A stretch of DNA of 64,000 nt, from the NCBI RefSeq assembly GCF_011752565.1, contig NZ_VWXK01000033.1, forward strand, positions 1 to 64,000, in the 5' to 3' direction. Both the position numbers and the translations under genes were made by a program. Below, in pieces: positions 8,548 through 16,428 of this stretch (position 1 is the stretch's first letter; every line of letters starts with the position of its first letter). The notes under the pieces are model-generated. The model worked only from the letters and a program-made list of their open reading frames with translations. It searched no databases and was not told the DNA's origin. The stretch is from Pantoea sp. Ap-967 (GTDB lineage Bacteria > Pseudomonadota > Gammaproteobacteria > Pseudomonadales > Pseudomonadaceae).

Positions 8548-9519
8548 TTACTCGACCGCGTCGATACGCTTCATCAGGTCGGCGTACTGCGCGCCGTACT
8601 TCTCGCGTACCGAGGCGGTGGCCTCGAAGAACGGCTTGGTGTCGACGGTGATGAACTCGACACCGGCGGCCTTGAGTTTCTCTTCGCTGGCTGCGGACTT
8701 GGCATCCCACAGTGCGCGTTCTTCCATCTGCGCCTCGCGGGCGACCTTTTTCACCAGTGCCTGCTGGTCGGGGCTGAGCTTGTTCCAGGTGGTCTTGGAC
8801 ATCACCACAGGCTCGGGCAGGATCAGGTGGTGGGTGAGGGTGAAATACTTGGCGCTCTGGTAGTGGTTGTGTTCGAGCAGGGTGGGCGGGTTGTTCTCGG
8901 CGCCGTCGATTACCCCGGTTTGCAAGGCGCTGAAAATCTCGCCGGTGTCCATGGCGATGCCGTTGCCGCCCATGGCGTTCATCATGTCGATGAACAGCGG
9001 GTTGCCCTGCACGCGGATCTTCATGCCCTTGAGGTCTTCCAGGCTGCGCACCGGCTTCTTGGTGTAGAGGCTGCGCGAGCCGCCATCCATCCAGGCCAGG
9101 GCCACCAGGTTGAATTCGGAGTTGGTGATCTTGTCGAGAATTTCCTGGCCGATGTCACCGTCGATGATCTTGCGCATGTGTGCATGGTCGCGGAACACGA
9201 ACGGCATGTTGAACACGTTCACGTCTGGCACCACCGGCCCGACGATGCCCAGGCTCACCCGGGTCATCTGCACGGCGCCGATCTGCGCCTGTTCGATCAC
9301 TTCCTTTTCCGAGCCCAGTACGCCGCCGGCGAACATCTTGAAGGTGATGTCGCCATTGCTGGCCTGTTCGAGCTTCTTGCCCATGTTCTGTTCGGCCACC
9401 ACGGTCGGGTAGCCGGCGGGGTGAATCTCGGCGAACTTGATGTCCAGCGCCGAGGCTGGCGCAGACAGGCTGAAAGCGAAGGGGAGTACGGCAAGAAGCA
9501 GCTTGCGTTTGAAGGTCAT
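8548..9519 (-). CDS. dctP: TRAP transporter substrate-binding protein (DctP)
   Basis: A 323-residue periplasmic solute receptor. A signal peptide (MTFKRKLLLAVLPFAFSLSAPASA) is followed by the DctP fold. RVQGNPLF near residue 170 contains the arginine that pairs with the substrate carboxylate in this family, and LQTGVIDGAENN is the usual hinge region. GGAG lies 7 bases before the ATG. It follows the lactonase gene by 75 bases and leads the transporter genes. The acidic-sugar substrate is inferred from the neighbouring uronate enzymes. Confidence 0.94.
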   Translation of the reverse strand: MTFKRKLLLAVLPFAFSLSAPASALDIKFAEIHPAGYPTVVAEQNMGKKLEQASNGDITFKMFAGGVLGSEKEVIEQAQIGAVQMTRVSLGIVGPVVPDVNVFNMPFVFRDHAHMRKIIDGDIGQEILDKITNSEFNLVALAWMDGGSRSLYTKKPVRSLEDLKGMKIRVQGNPLFIDMMNAMGGNGIAMDTGEIFSALQTGVIDGAENNPPTLLEHNHYQSAKYFTLTHHLILPEPVVMSKTTWNKLSPDQQALVKKVAREAQMEERALWDAKSAASEEKLKAAGVEFITVDTKPFFEATASVREKYGAQYADLMKRIDAVE

Positions 9520-9594
9520 GGTGAAACTCCGTGTTTTTTATTATCCGGTTTCGCGCGTAAGTGTTGGGTGCCGCGGTACTGCGCAGGGTTGCAT

Positions 9595-10470
9595 TCAGCC
9601 CCGCCAGGCAGGTTCCTCCAGGCCTTGGACGCCGGGGTGCAGGGCGAACACACCGCCAGCCAGGGGCTGGTCGCTGAGGTCGATGCCGGCGGGGCGGATC
9701 GAGGTGACGAACAGGGTGTCGAGGTTGGCGCCACCGAAGGCGCACATCGCCGGCTTCTTCACCGGCACGCTGAGCGAACGGTCCAGGCGGCCGTCCGGGG
9801 TGAAGCGGTGGACCTGGCCTGCGTCGTTGCCGCAGATCCAGTAGCAGCCGTCTGCGTCGACGGCGGCGCCGTCCGGGCGGCCGGGGTAGGCGCGCAGGTC
9901 GACGAACAGCTGCTGGTTGTGCGGCGTGCCGCTGTCGGTGTCGTAGTCGAAGGCCCAGATTTTCTGCACGTTGGGGTGCGAGTCGGACAGGTACATGCGC
10001 CGCCCGTCAGGGCTGAAGGCCAGGCCGTTGGGAACGATCATGCCTTGGAGTTGCTGGTGCAGGGCACCTTCGCCATCCACCCGGTACAGGGCGCCAACAT
10101 GGGCGCCTTGCTGCATGTCCATGAGCATGGTGCCCGCCCAGAACCTGCCCTGGCGGTCGCAGCGCCCGTCGTTGAAGCGCATGCCCGGTTGGGCGTGTTC
10201 CACGCTGCACAGCAGGCGGCTGTCGAGGCGGCCATCGGCCTTGGGCTGCAGCGTGAAAACGCCGCTTTGCATGCCTGCCACCCAGCCCTCGGCGCTACGG
10301 GCGATGCAGGCGAGCATTTCCTCGCCCAGCCATACCTGATGAGCGCCGTCTTGCCAGCGGTGCAGCTGGCGGGCCGGGATATCGACCCAGTACAGGGCAT
10401 GTTCGGTGGGGTGCCACACCGGGCTTTCGCCGGTGCCGTTGCGGGCGTCGACGATCAGTTCGCAGTGCAT
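9595..10470 (-). CDS. SMP-30/gluconolactonase family lactonase (aldarolactonase)
   Basis: A 291-residue six-bladed propeller enzyme. Metal ligands typical of SMP-30 proteins are visible: the glutamate in GTGESPVWHP near residue 14, the asparagine in GMRFNDGRCDRQGRFWAG, and the asparagine and aspartate in VPNGLAFSPDGRRMYLSDS. It starts 30 bases after udh, so it is probably the lactonase that opens the aldaro-1,5-lactone released by Udh. ATG 10470 is preferred to the upstream ATG 10488 because the family starts near the conserved glutamate. Substrate preference (galactaro versus glucaro) cannot be told from sequence. Confidence 0.9.
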   Translation of the reverse strand: MHCELIVDARNGTGESPVWHPTEHALYWVDIPARQLHRWQDGAHQVWLGEEMLACIARSAEGWVAGMQSGVFTLQPKADGRLDSRLLCSVEHAQPGMRFNDGRCDRQGRFWAGTMLMDMQQGAHVGALYRVDGEGALHQQLQGMIVPNGLAFSPDGRRMYLSDSHPNVQKIWAFDYDTDSGTPHNQQLFVDLRAYPGRPDGAAVDADGCYWICGNDAGQVHRFTPDGRLDRSLSVPVKKPAMCAFGGANLDTLFVTSIRPAGIDLSDQPLAGGVFALHPGVQGLEEPAWRG

Positions 10471-10500
10471 GTTGGAGCCTCCTGGCAAAAAGGTGTGGCG

Positions 10501-11307
10501 TCAGGCAAAGGGGCCGGCGGCGACGAAGGCCCCGCCCTGGTAGCGCATGCTCGGGTCATCGGCGGCGGGGGCCGGTTTGGCTTCCACCTCGGCGCGGAAT
10601 ACCTCGGAGCTGTCCTTGGGCTGGTAGCCCAGGTGCGCGGCATGGCGGTTGTCCCACCACACCATGCGGTTGTTGGAGGCGCCGTAGACCACGGTGTGGC
10701 CGACATTGGCGGTGAACAGGCCACGTTCGATCAGCTGGGTGAGGTCGTCGTAGCTCAGCCAGGTGCAGAGCATGCGTGGGTTCTGCGGCGCGGGGAAGGA
10801 TGAGCCGATGCGGATGCTGACGGTTTCGATGCCGTAGCGGTCGAAGTAGAAGCTGGCGACATCCTCGCCGTAGCATTTGGACAGGCCGTAGTAGCTGTCG
10901 GGCCGGCGCTGGGCGTGGGCGTCGATACGTTGGTCCTGGCCGTAGAAGCCGATCACGTGGTTGGAGCTGGCGAAGATGATGCGCTTGACCCCATGCTGGC
11001 GCGCGGCTTCATAGATGTGGAACACGCCGCAGATGTTGGGGCCGAGGATGTCCTCGAACGCATGCTCGGTCGACACGCCGCCGAAGTGCACGATGGCATC
11101 GACGCCGGCGACCAGGGCGTGGACTGCGGCCTTGTCGGCCAGGTCGCAAGGGACGACTTCTTCATGGGGCCCGCTGGCCGGGGCCATGGGCGCGATATCG
11201 GACAGGCGCAGCACCTCGGCGCAACCGCTGAGGCGTTGGCGAAGCACCTGGCCCAGGCCGCCTGCGGCTCCGGTGAGCAGCAGGCGCTTGAAGGGGGTTG
11301 TGGTCAT
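10501..11307 (-). CDS. udh: Uronate dehydrogenase (NAD-dependent epimerase/dehydratase family)
   Basis: A 268-residue short-chain/extended-type dehydrogenase. The Rossmann glycine motif is GAAGGLGQVLRQRL at about residue 13, the catalytic serine region is FASSNHVIGFY and the YxxxK pair is YYGLSKCYGED. Length and motifs match Pseudomonas Udh, which oxidises D-galacturonate or D-glucuronate with NAD+ to aldarolactone in the cytosol. It is the first gene of an operon with lactonase, dctP, dctQ and dctM. A GntR-type operator-like site lies 31-43 bases before the start. Confidence 0.92.
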   Translation of the reverse strand: MTTTPFKRLLLTGAAGGLGQVLRQRLSGCAEVLRLSDIAPMAPASGPHEEVVPCDLADKAAVHALVAGVDAIVHFGGVSTEHAFEDILGPNICGVFHIYEAARQHGVKRIIFASSNHVIGFYGQDQRIDAHAQRRPDSYYGLSKCYGEDVASFYFDRYGIETVSIRIGSSFPAPQNPRMLCTWLSYDDLTQLIERGLFTANVGHTVVYGASNNRMVWWDNRHAAHLGYQPKDSSEVFRAEVEAKPAPAADDPSMRYQGGAFVAAGPFA

Positions 11308-11337
11308 GGCGGCTCTACTTGTTGTTAATTGTTGTAA

Positions 11338-11350
11338 GTTGTCGTATGAC
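11338..11350. promoter_or_regulatory. GntR(FadR-type) operator-like site before udh
   Basis: GTTGTCGTATGAC, an imperfect copy of the palindrome found upstream of the oprD-type gene at 12829-12841. It differs by one base from the FadR-subfamily consensus TNGTNNNACNA. It lies about 31 bases before the udh start, where a repressor could block transcription. Confidence 0.5.
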
Positions 11351-11426
11351 TAGCTTGATTATCGGCAGCGGTTTCGGCGCTTGTCAATGCTGCGTGTGTG
11401 GCTTTTGCATCACTGCCTGCCCACCT

Positions 11427-11530
11427 TGTAGGAGCGGCGGTGCGGCGACCCGACTTGCCCCGCGAACACCGGCGCAGCCGGTGCCATCCACGGCATCGCC
11501 TGCTTCGCGGGGCAAGCCCGCTCCTACAGG
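11427..11530. repeat. REP pair in the udh-oprD spacer
   Basis: Two oppositely oriented REP units (TGTAGGAGCGG at the left, GGCAAGCCCGCTCCTACA at the right) flank a CACCGGCGCAGCCGGTG hairpin. The pair sits between udh and the 3' end of the porin gene. Confidence 0.75.
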
Positions 11531-11549
11531 AGGTAATGCAGCCTCCAGC

Positions 11550-12794
11550 TCACAACAACGACAGCGGATAGTTGAAGATCACCCGGTTCTCATCGAACTC
11601 GTTGTTGCTGTAGTCCCGGCGAATCGTCGAGTTGCGCCATTTCACGCTCAGGTCCTTGAACGGCCCGCTCTGAATCACGTACGCCAGCTCCGACTCACGC
11701 ACCCATTCCTTGCCATCGGTCACCGCCCCGGTGTGCACGTCGCGCCCGCTGATATAGCGGTTCATCAGCGTCAGCCCCGGCACCCCGAGGGTGACGAAGT
11801 TGAAGTCGTGGCGCACCTGCCACGAGCGTTCGTTGGCGTTGTCGAAGCTTGAGTTGTAGCTGTCGTTGGCCAAGGTGCCGCCACTGGTGCCGTTGACCCG
11901 CATCCAGGTGTCGCCGTCGACCTTCTGCAGCCCCACCCAGAAGGTGTTGCCGCCATACTTGGCCGAGAACATCCCGGAGTAGGTCTTGTTGTCCAGCTTG
12001 CCGGCGCGTTCCGAGCCGTCTTCGCCGCCGTGGAAGTAGCCCAGGTTGGCGCCGAAGGTCCAGCTGCCAACGGGCTGGCTGTGGGTCAGTTGCAGGTATT
12101 GCTGCTCGTAGACGTCCTTGAGCACTGCATTCCACGCGCCAACCATCGTGCGGTCCTGGTTGAAGGTGTATTCGCCGCCCACGAAGTTGAAGCGGTCCGA
12201 CACGCCGCCGCCGTAGCTCATGTCTTCCATGCTGGCGTCATTGCGTGGGCTGTTGCCGCGCATTTGGCCGCCGTAAAGGGTCAGGCCGGCGATTTCCCTG
12301 GAGGTTACCTGGCCACCGCGAAAGGTTTGCGGCAGCGAGCGGCCGTCGTCCGAGCGCAGAATCGGCAGCACCACCATCCACTCGCCAACTTTCAGTTCCG
12401 TCTTGGAAATGCGTGCCTTGCCCGCCACCGCCAGGCGCCCATAGTCACCGGCAGGCCGACCATCGTCGTGGCGCGGCAGCAGCGCCGTGCCGTAGGTGCC
12501 GCCGCCGCCATCGAGCTTGAGCGACCACAGCCCCAGCACATCCACGCCAAAGCCCACCGGCCCCTCGGTGAAGCCGGAACGGGCATCGAGAATAAAACTC
12601 TGGGTCCATTCCTCGGCCTTGGCTTGCGGGTTGGCCGGGTTGGTGAAATTGCGGTTGATATAGAAGTTGCGCAGGCCAAGCACGGCCTTGCTGTCTTCGA
12701 CAAAACCCTCGGCCACGCCGACGTCAGGCACAGCAGCGAGCAGCCCGGCACCGATCAGCGCGAAGGGCAGGTGGTTCTGGCAGATTTTCGACAT
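11550..12794 (-). CDS. OprD-family outer-membrane porin
   Basis: A 414-residue outer-membrane channel. A signal peptide (MSKICQNHLPFALIGAGLLAAVPDVGVA) is followed by the OprD N-terminus FVEDSKAVLGLRNFYINRNF. Repeated amphipathic strands include GGEYTFNQDRTMVGAWNAVLKD, and the C-terminus is VIFNYPLSLL. It probably provides outer-membrane entry for the uronate substrate, as judged by its position beside udh and the TRAP genes and the shared operator-like motif. ATG 12794 was chosen; the longer open frame starts in the operator region and is not credible. Confidence 0.93.
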   Translation of the reverse strand: MSKICQNHLPFALIGAGLLAAVPDVGVAEGFVEDSKAVLGLRNFYINRNFTNPANPQAKAEEWTQSFILDARSGFTEGPVGFGVDVLGLWSLKLDGGGGTYGTALLPRHDDGRPAGDYGRLAVAGKARISKTELKVGEWMVVLPILRSDDGRSLPQTFRGGQVTSREIAGLTLYGGQMRGNSPRNDASMEDMSYGGGVSDRFNFVGGEYTFNQDRTMVGAWNAVLKDVYEQQYLQLTHSQPVGSWTFGANLGYFHGGEDGSERAGKLDNKTYSGMFSAKYGGNTFWVGLQKVDGDTWMRVNGTSGGTLANDSYNSSFDNANERSWQVRHDFNFVTLGVPGLTLMNRYISGRDVHTGAVTDGKEWVRESELAYVIQSGPFKDLSVKWRNSTIRRDYSNNEFDENRVIFNYPLSLL

Positions 12795-12828
12795 GGGAAT
12801 CCATCCACGATTGTTGTTTTTGTTATGT

Positions 12829-12841
12829 GTTGTCGTACAAC
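12829..12841. promoter_or_regulatory. GntR(FadR-type) operator-like palindrome before the oprD-type gene
   Basis: GTTGTCGTACAAC is a perfect 5-3-5 palindrome. It contains TTGTCGTACAA, an exact match to the FadR-subfamily consensus TNGTNNNACNA. It lies 35 bases upstream of the porin start. Confidence 0.6.
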
Positions 12842-12961
12842 TGTGGCGATTTTTAACAAGCGGATAACTGCCTGTCAACGCTCTGAATAGCAATAATTGC
12901 GAGGCGTCAAGTGAAATATAGGCAGCGATGGCTCTATCTCAGGGGCTTGGCTTTTTTTCAG

Positions 12962-12974
12962 GTCGTACTATGAC
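12962..12974. promoter_or_regulatory. Second, weaker operator-like site upstream of the porin gene
   Basis: GTCGTACTATGAC keeps the GTC...GAC outer palindrome and differs by one base from TNGTNNNACNA. It is about 133 bases from the stronger site and could allow looping, or could be chance. Confidence 0.3.
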
Positions 12975-13768
12975 AAGAGAACCAGGCAAGCTGCCGTTTC
13001 GGCCCGTGCTGATGACTTATAGCCAGCGGGCGCGCCGCAATGCGTGAGTGCCCAAAAATGCGATACGCGCCCACCGGCGCTTGACCTACACCACAACCCT
13101 GGGTTGCCGATCAAGCGCCCATCTCCAGGCCAGCGCCGCGGTAGGAGCGAGCGCAGCTCGCGATGGGGCGCGCAGCGGCCCCAGGGTTTCAGCCTCGTGG
13201 CTCATAGTGCTGGGGCTGCTATGCAGCCCATCGCGAGCTGCGCTCGCTCCTACCGGGTCCTGTGGGGGCGGGTTTGTCGAGGCGTCGAACCGCCGCGAAG
13301 CAGGCAACGCGGTCTATGGCAACGCCTTCGCCGCTGTTCTCGGGGCAAGCTGGCTGCTGAGGGACTGCTCTCCCGGGGTGGTACTTTTCGGGATACGTTC
13401 TTATACTCACCAACGGCCTCGCCCTCGACCACGTAGACTGGCATGTCCAGTCCCGGCACATGGCAACACAGTGTGTCGTACCCCTCTTGTCGGCGTGGGC
13501 GAGGTCTCTACCTCATTTGCGGTTTGAGGCTGCCCGCTAAGCTTGCCTTCAGAGTCTCGTGCAGAAACTGAAAATCCAGATATGCCTCAGACCAAGAAAA
13601 TGCGACGAGTGCCCCAGGCAACAGCTGAGCCCTTCAAGGGCTCTCGTCGTGTGGGGCATGCTGGCCAGAATCCAGACCTCCTGGCCACAGTGAAAAAACG
13701 ACTGGCTTGCCCGCAGCGCGTTCGGGTGCACTTGGAAGATCTCTAGGTCCGCCAGCCAGTGAGCAGTG
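12975..13768. other. Gene-poor spacer between the porin and hipA
   Basis: About 800 bases without a convincing gene. It holds a REP pair (13141-13253) and several short open frames on both strands whose products look like translated repeat sequence. A minus-strand frame near 13459 starts plausibly (MPVYVVEGEAVGEYKNV after four residues) but runs into REP-derived sequence, so it may be a gene remnant. No function can be given. Confidence 0.5.
13141..13253. repeat. REP pair (GTAGGAGCGAGC type)
   Basis: Left unit GTAGGAGCGAGCGCAGCTCG and right unit in reverse orientation, ending CGCTCGCTCCTAC, about 60 bases apart. This is a second REP flavour with the AGCGAGCGCAGCTCGCGATG core. Confidence 0.75.
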
Positions 13769-13770
13769 AC

Positions 13771-14917
13771 TCAAGCTCGCAGCTTGCCAGCGCCCATCGC
13801 AGCCAAAGCAAGTTCAAGTTCAGCAGGTTGCAGATGCTGCCGATAGTGCGCCGCCAACTCCGATTCCCATCCCGCCACCTCATCAAGGATGGACTGCGCC
13901 AGAGCTTGAGATAGGCCATAGTGGCCAACCTGGCTCAGCAAATTGCGCCGCGACAGTTCCTTTCCGAAACTCCCGACCCCCATGGCGAGGCTGTTGGGTG
14001 CTGCCCCTTCGGTGGTTGGCAGCACGTCATACATGGGGGACAGCCTCCAGGTGCCGTTCCGATAAAGCACGGCCACGTTTTTCGGGTGATCATCATCGTT
14101 GCCGACCAAAATGTTGAAGCAGATGCGCTTGAACAGCTCTTGGAGGTCCTTGTCAGGCACGCCACGCCGGCTCATTTCGTCTGCCAGCAAACCATAGTGC
14201 CACTCCTGTGCCCATCCCGACGGGTTGTTCCAGTCGCTATCAAGCAACGTTAAACCGCTCAACATCGGGATACGGTAGAAATGTCCGCCGGCAGCGGATT
14301 TCCGGTCAAAGCGTTCGACCAGCAACGTGTTCACCCGGCCACGATGTAACTGTACCGTTGCCACGTTCATGCCTTTGTTCGCCGCAAATGTCATGCAGGC
14401 GTGTTCAAGTGCTGGAACATCATAGGCATCGTGGCGGTCACGTGGTTTGGCCAGCAGTAGCCGGTCTTCATTGATCAGTGTGCATTTGGGGCGAGCCCCA
14501 CCGAGCGACGACCGTTGTTGCAGCGTTGCTTTAGTGGCTTTGTCGGTGTCGCGCGGGAATCCACCTTGTACCCCGTCCGCGAACTTTATGAAGGCTTCCA
14601 GTACGGTCATGGTTTGGCGATTTCAGAATGAAGCTGACAGCCTCTTTCTGATCCCCATGCTCCCGTGTAACCAGGCGCTCCCCCCAGCCATCTGGCGCTG
14701 CATCCCGGATAAAGCCGGGGATGCCCCGGTTCTTGGTGATGCGTTTGTAGGGTTGTGATCGAAGGGGATAGCGTGACGCATCAGGCACCCAGCCACCGGC
14801 GTCTACGTGGGTGGGGTTGTAGACGAATTCGCCGATGTTATTCTCCACGCTCAGTCGTCCGATGGTGGCGACCTCGAGTGAATCTGGCATTTGCATGTAG
14901 AGGTAGATGGTTGTCAT
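13771..14917 (-). pseudogene. hipA: hipA-type kinase gene, split by a frame break
   Basis: A HipA-like Ser/Thr kinase spread over two overlapping frames. Frame one (14917 to 14531) gives the N-terminal part, including PGFIRDAAPDGWGERLV and FILKSPNHDRTG. Frame two (ATG 14610 to 13771, 279 residues) gives the kinase core with the glycine-rich SSLGGARPKCTL, lysine in LLLAKPRD, RFDRK, catalytic GNDDDHPKN and metal-binding SPMYDVLPT. The frames join near 14610, and by comparison with what I recall of the family some residues seem missing at the junction, suggesting a small out-of-frame deletion. The start overlaps hipB by one base (TGATG). Catalytic residues survive, so a separately translated 279-residue protein cannot be excluded. 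Confidence 0.75.
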
Positions 14918-15219
14918 CAGAAGTCGTCCTCGGTCACGTTCTTGAGGCGTACCCTGTGCTCAGTGGCGAAGGAGGCCGGAGAAGACATCGGCACATCCTG
15001 GAATACCTCGTCGAGCAGGCCGAGATGCCATAGCGCGATCATATAGCTGCGCATCTCTACGGTAGGCGTACCGGATTCGATTTTCGCGAGCGTCGTGATG
15101 GATAATCCGGATTGGGCGGCCAGGTCTTTTTGGCGAATTTTTCGCTCTAGTCGCCTGGTTTTGGCCAGAAGCCCTATTTTCATTAGCCTGTCGGCACACG
15201 CTAAAGGAAAAATATTCAT
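14917..15219 (-). CDS. hipB: HipB-like XRE-family antitoxin/repressor
   Basis: A 100-residue DNA-binding protein with an XRE helix-turn-helix at about residues 25-75 (RQKDLAAQSGLSITTLAKIESG). In HipBA modules it neutralises the kinase and represses its own operon. The start at 15219 has GCAGG 8 bases upstream; a shorter product from ATG 15183 (MKIGLLAKTRRLERK) is possible. It overlaps hipA by one base. Two direct repeats upstream (15237-15249 and 15268-15280) are probable operators. It may still be functional although the partner gene is broken. Confidence 0.85.
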   Translation of the reverse strand: MNIFPLACADRLMKIGLLAKTRRLERKIRQKDLAAQSGLSITTLAKIESGTPTVEMRSYMIALWHLGLLDEVFQDVPMSSPASFATEHRVRLKNVTEDDF

Positions 15220-15236
15220 TTTAAGGCCTGCTAAAA

Positions 15237-15280
15237 CAGTTCTTATGCTAGATAAAAACTACTATAGCAGCTCTTATGCT
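15237..15280. promoter_or_regulatory. Direct-repeat operator candidates before hipB
   Basis: CAGTTCTTATGCT (15237-15249) and CAGCTCTTATGCT (15268-15280) differ by one base and are exactly 31 bp apart, about three helical turns. They start about 18 bases upstream of the hipB start and flank an AT-rich stretch with a TATAGT element on the minus strand. HipB autorepression would fit. Confidence 0.5.
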
Positions 15281-15389
15281 TTGGGTTGCTTCGGTTTTTT
15301 GAGCGCTACCCAGTGCCAATTCTCACATCAGGCCTGCGCGGTGAATGGCACCAGCTCCGCCGGTATTTGCAGGGGGCTGCGCAGTCTCT

Positions 15390-15502
15390 GTAGGAGCTAG
15401 CGCAGCTCGCGATGGGCTGCAAGGCAGCCCCGGCAATATTGGCTGCGAAGCTGAGAACCAGGGGCCGCTGCGCAGCCCATCGCGAGCTACGCTAGCTACT
15501 AC
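15390..15502. repeat. REP pair
   Basis: GTAGGAGCTAGCGCAGCTCG at the left and the reverse unit, ending GCTACGCTAGCTACTAC, at the right. Both carry the same change (CTAGC for CGAGC), as if they arose or were converted together. Confidence 0.7.
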
Positions 15503-15632
15503 TGGATCACGCAGGCTTTTTAAATTCTGAGCAAGACAGTTGCTCCGAAAGGTTTCGTAATTTCTGTAGGTGCTGGCCTTGCCATCGATGAGTCCATTGC
15601 AGGAATAGCCGAACTCTGGCTACACGCAGAAC

Positions 15633-15719
15633 CTGTGGGAGCGGGCTTGCCCGCGAAGCAGACAACTCGGTGGCAGGCACCGGCTTCGCCGGTGTTCGCG
15701 GGCAAGCCCGCTCCCACAG
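15633..15719. repeat. REP pair (GTGGGAGCGGGC type)
   Basis: CTGTGGGAGCGGGCTTGCCC at 15633 and its reverse complement ending at 15719, with a CACCGGCTTCGCCGGTG hairpin between. It lies just downstream of the Bro-N gene. Between hipB and this gene only repeats are seen. Confidence 0.75.
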
Positions 15720-15735
15720 TAACTGCACAGGTCAG

Positions 15736-16233
15736 CTATATTCCATGCAACCTGAGCGCCAGCGGTGCGATCCCATCACCTTCAGCCGCCATCACCACCG
15801 GCATATCCCGCATCCTCACCCAAGACTCACTCTGCCAATACAACAGCGTCGCCGTCCGCCCTCCAGGCCAGCACATCCGCCCCAACCGCGGCGTATCCGC
15901 TTCCCCATCCACCTGGCCATCACGCAGCATCGCCACCACCTCATGGGTCAGCCACCAGCGCAAATGGCGGTTCTCCGGCACATGGTGATGCGCCAGCAAG
16001 GTATACGCCCCGGACTCGCTGACCATCGTGGTTTCCTGGTAATGCCCGTAGCGCAGCAGCTGCACGGTACGGTACTGGTCTGAGTCGAGCTTGCGGATGC
16101 AGTGTTCGTCGAAGAAACGAGCGCTCAGCCGGCCGAGTTCGTGGGCGCAGAACCAGGCTTGGGATTCGAGCCAGAGGGTATTAAGAGGGCGGTTGTTGCG
16201 GGTGAAGAGGGTAGGTGTATAGAGACTGTCCAT
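15736..16233 (-). CDS. Bro-N domain protein
   Basis: A 165-residue protein matching the Bro-N domain found at the N-terminus of phage antirepressors. Marks include LWLESQAWFCAHELGRLSAR at about residues 20-40, QLLRYGHYQETTMVSESGAYTLLAHH and HEVVAMLRDG. No C-terminal KilA or antirepressor domain follows, so it is a Bro-N-only form. Such domains bind DNA in phage regulators; the role of solitary chromosomal copies is unclear. It stands alone between the hipBA region and nrdB and is flanked by repeats. Confidence 0.75.
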   Translation of the reverse strand: MDSLYTPTLFTRNNRPLNTLWLESQAWFCAHELGRLSARFFDEHCIRKLDSDQYRTVQLLRYGHYQETTMVSESGAYTLLAHHHVPENRHLRWWLTHEVVAMLRDGQVDGEADTPRLGRMCWPGGRTATLLYWQSESWVRMRDMPVVMAAEGDGIAPLALRLHGI

Positions 16234-16380
16234 GCTTGGCCATCCTGATATGGGAGAGCCGTTTCTGACGGGAACGGGATGCCGCTATGTGAGCGTTCTT
16301 AAGCGCTGGAAAACGCTATCGCGATCTCAAAGGAGAGGCAAGGTTGGAGCCTGTAGGACGCGTCCTCTATTTCCTTGCAA

Positions 16381-16410
16381 TAAAAAAGGCTGCCATACGG
16401 CAGCCTTCTC
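16381..16410 (-). terminator. Rho-independent terminator of nrdB
   Basis: A 9-bp stem AAGGCTGCC/GGCAGCCTT (16386-16407) with a 4-base loop. It is followed on the minus strand by six T residues, 22 bases after the nrdB stop. Confidence 0.85.
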
Positions 16411-16428
16411 GACGATCAGCTCGAACAA

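Noticed and set aside
6588..8651. 687-codon plus-strand open frame
   Set aside because: It is antisense to dctM and dctQ, and its product is an implausible His/Gln/Arg-rich chain. High GC keeps the antisense frame open.
13250..13459. Minus-strand frame starting MPGLDMPVYVV
   Set aside because: The first 30 residues look protein-like but the rest is translated REP. At most a remnant, not listed as a gene.
13543..13746. 67-codon plus-strand frame and its antisense partner
   Set aside because: Biased, unrecognised products, no good start signals. Treated as non-coding spacer.
13771..14917. Functional HipBST-type three-gene system
   Set aside because: The two frames overlap in the middle of the conserved kinase N-lobe rather than between domains, and the 279-residue part is shorter than typical HipT. 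A frameshift with deletion is simpler.
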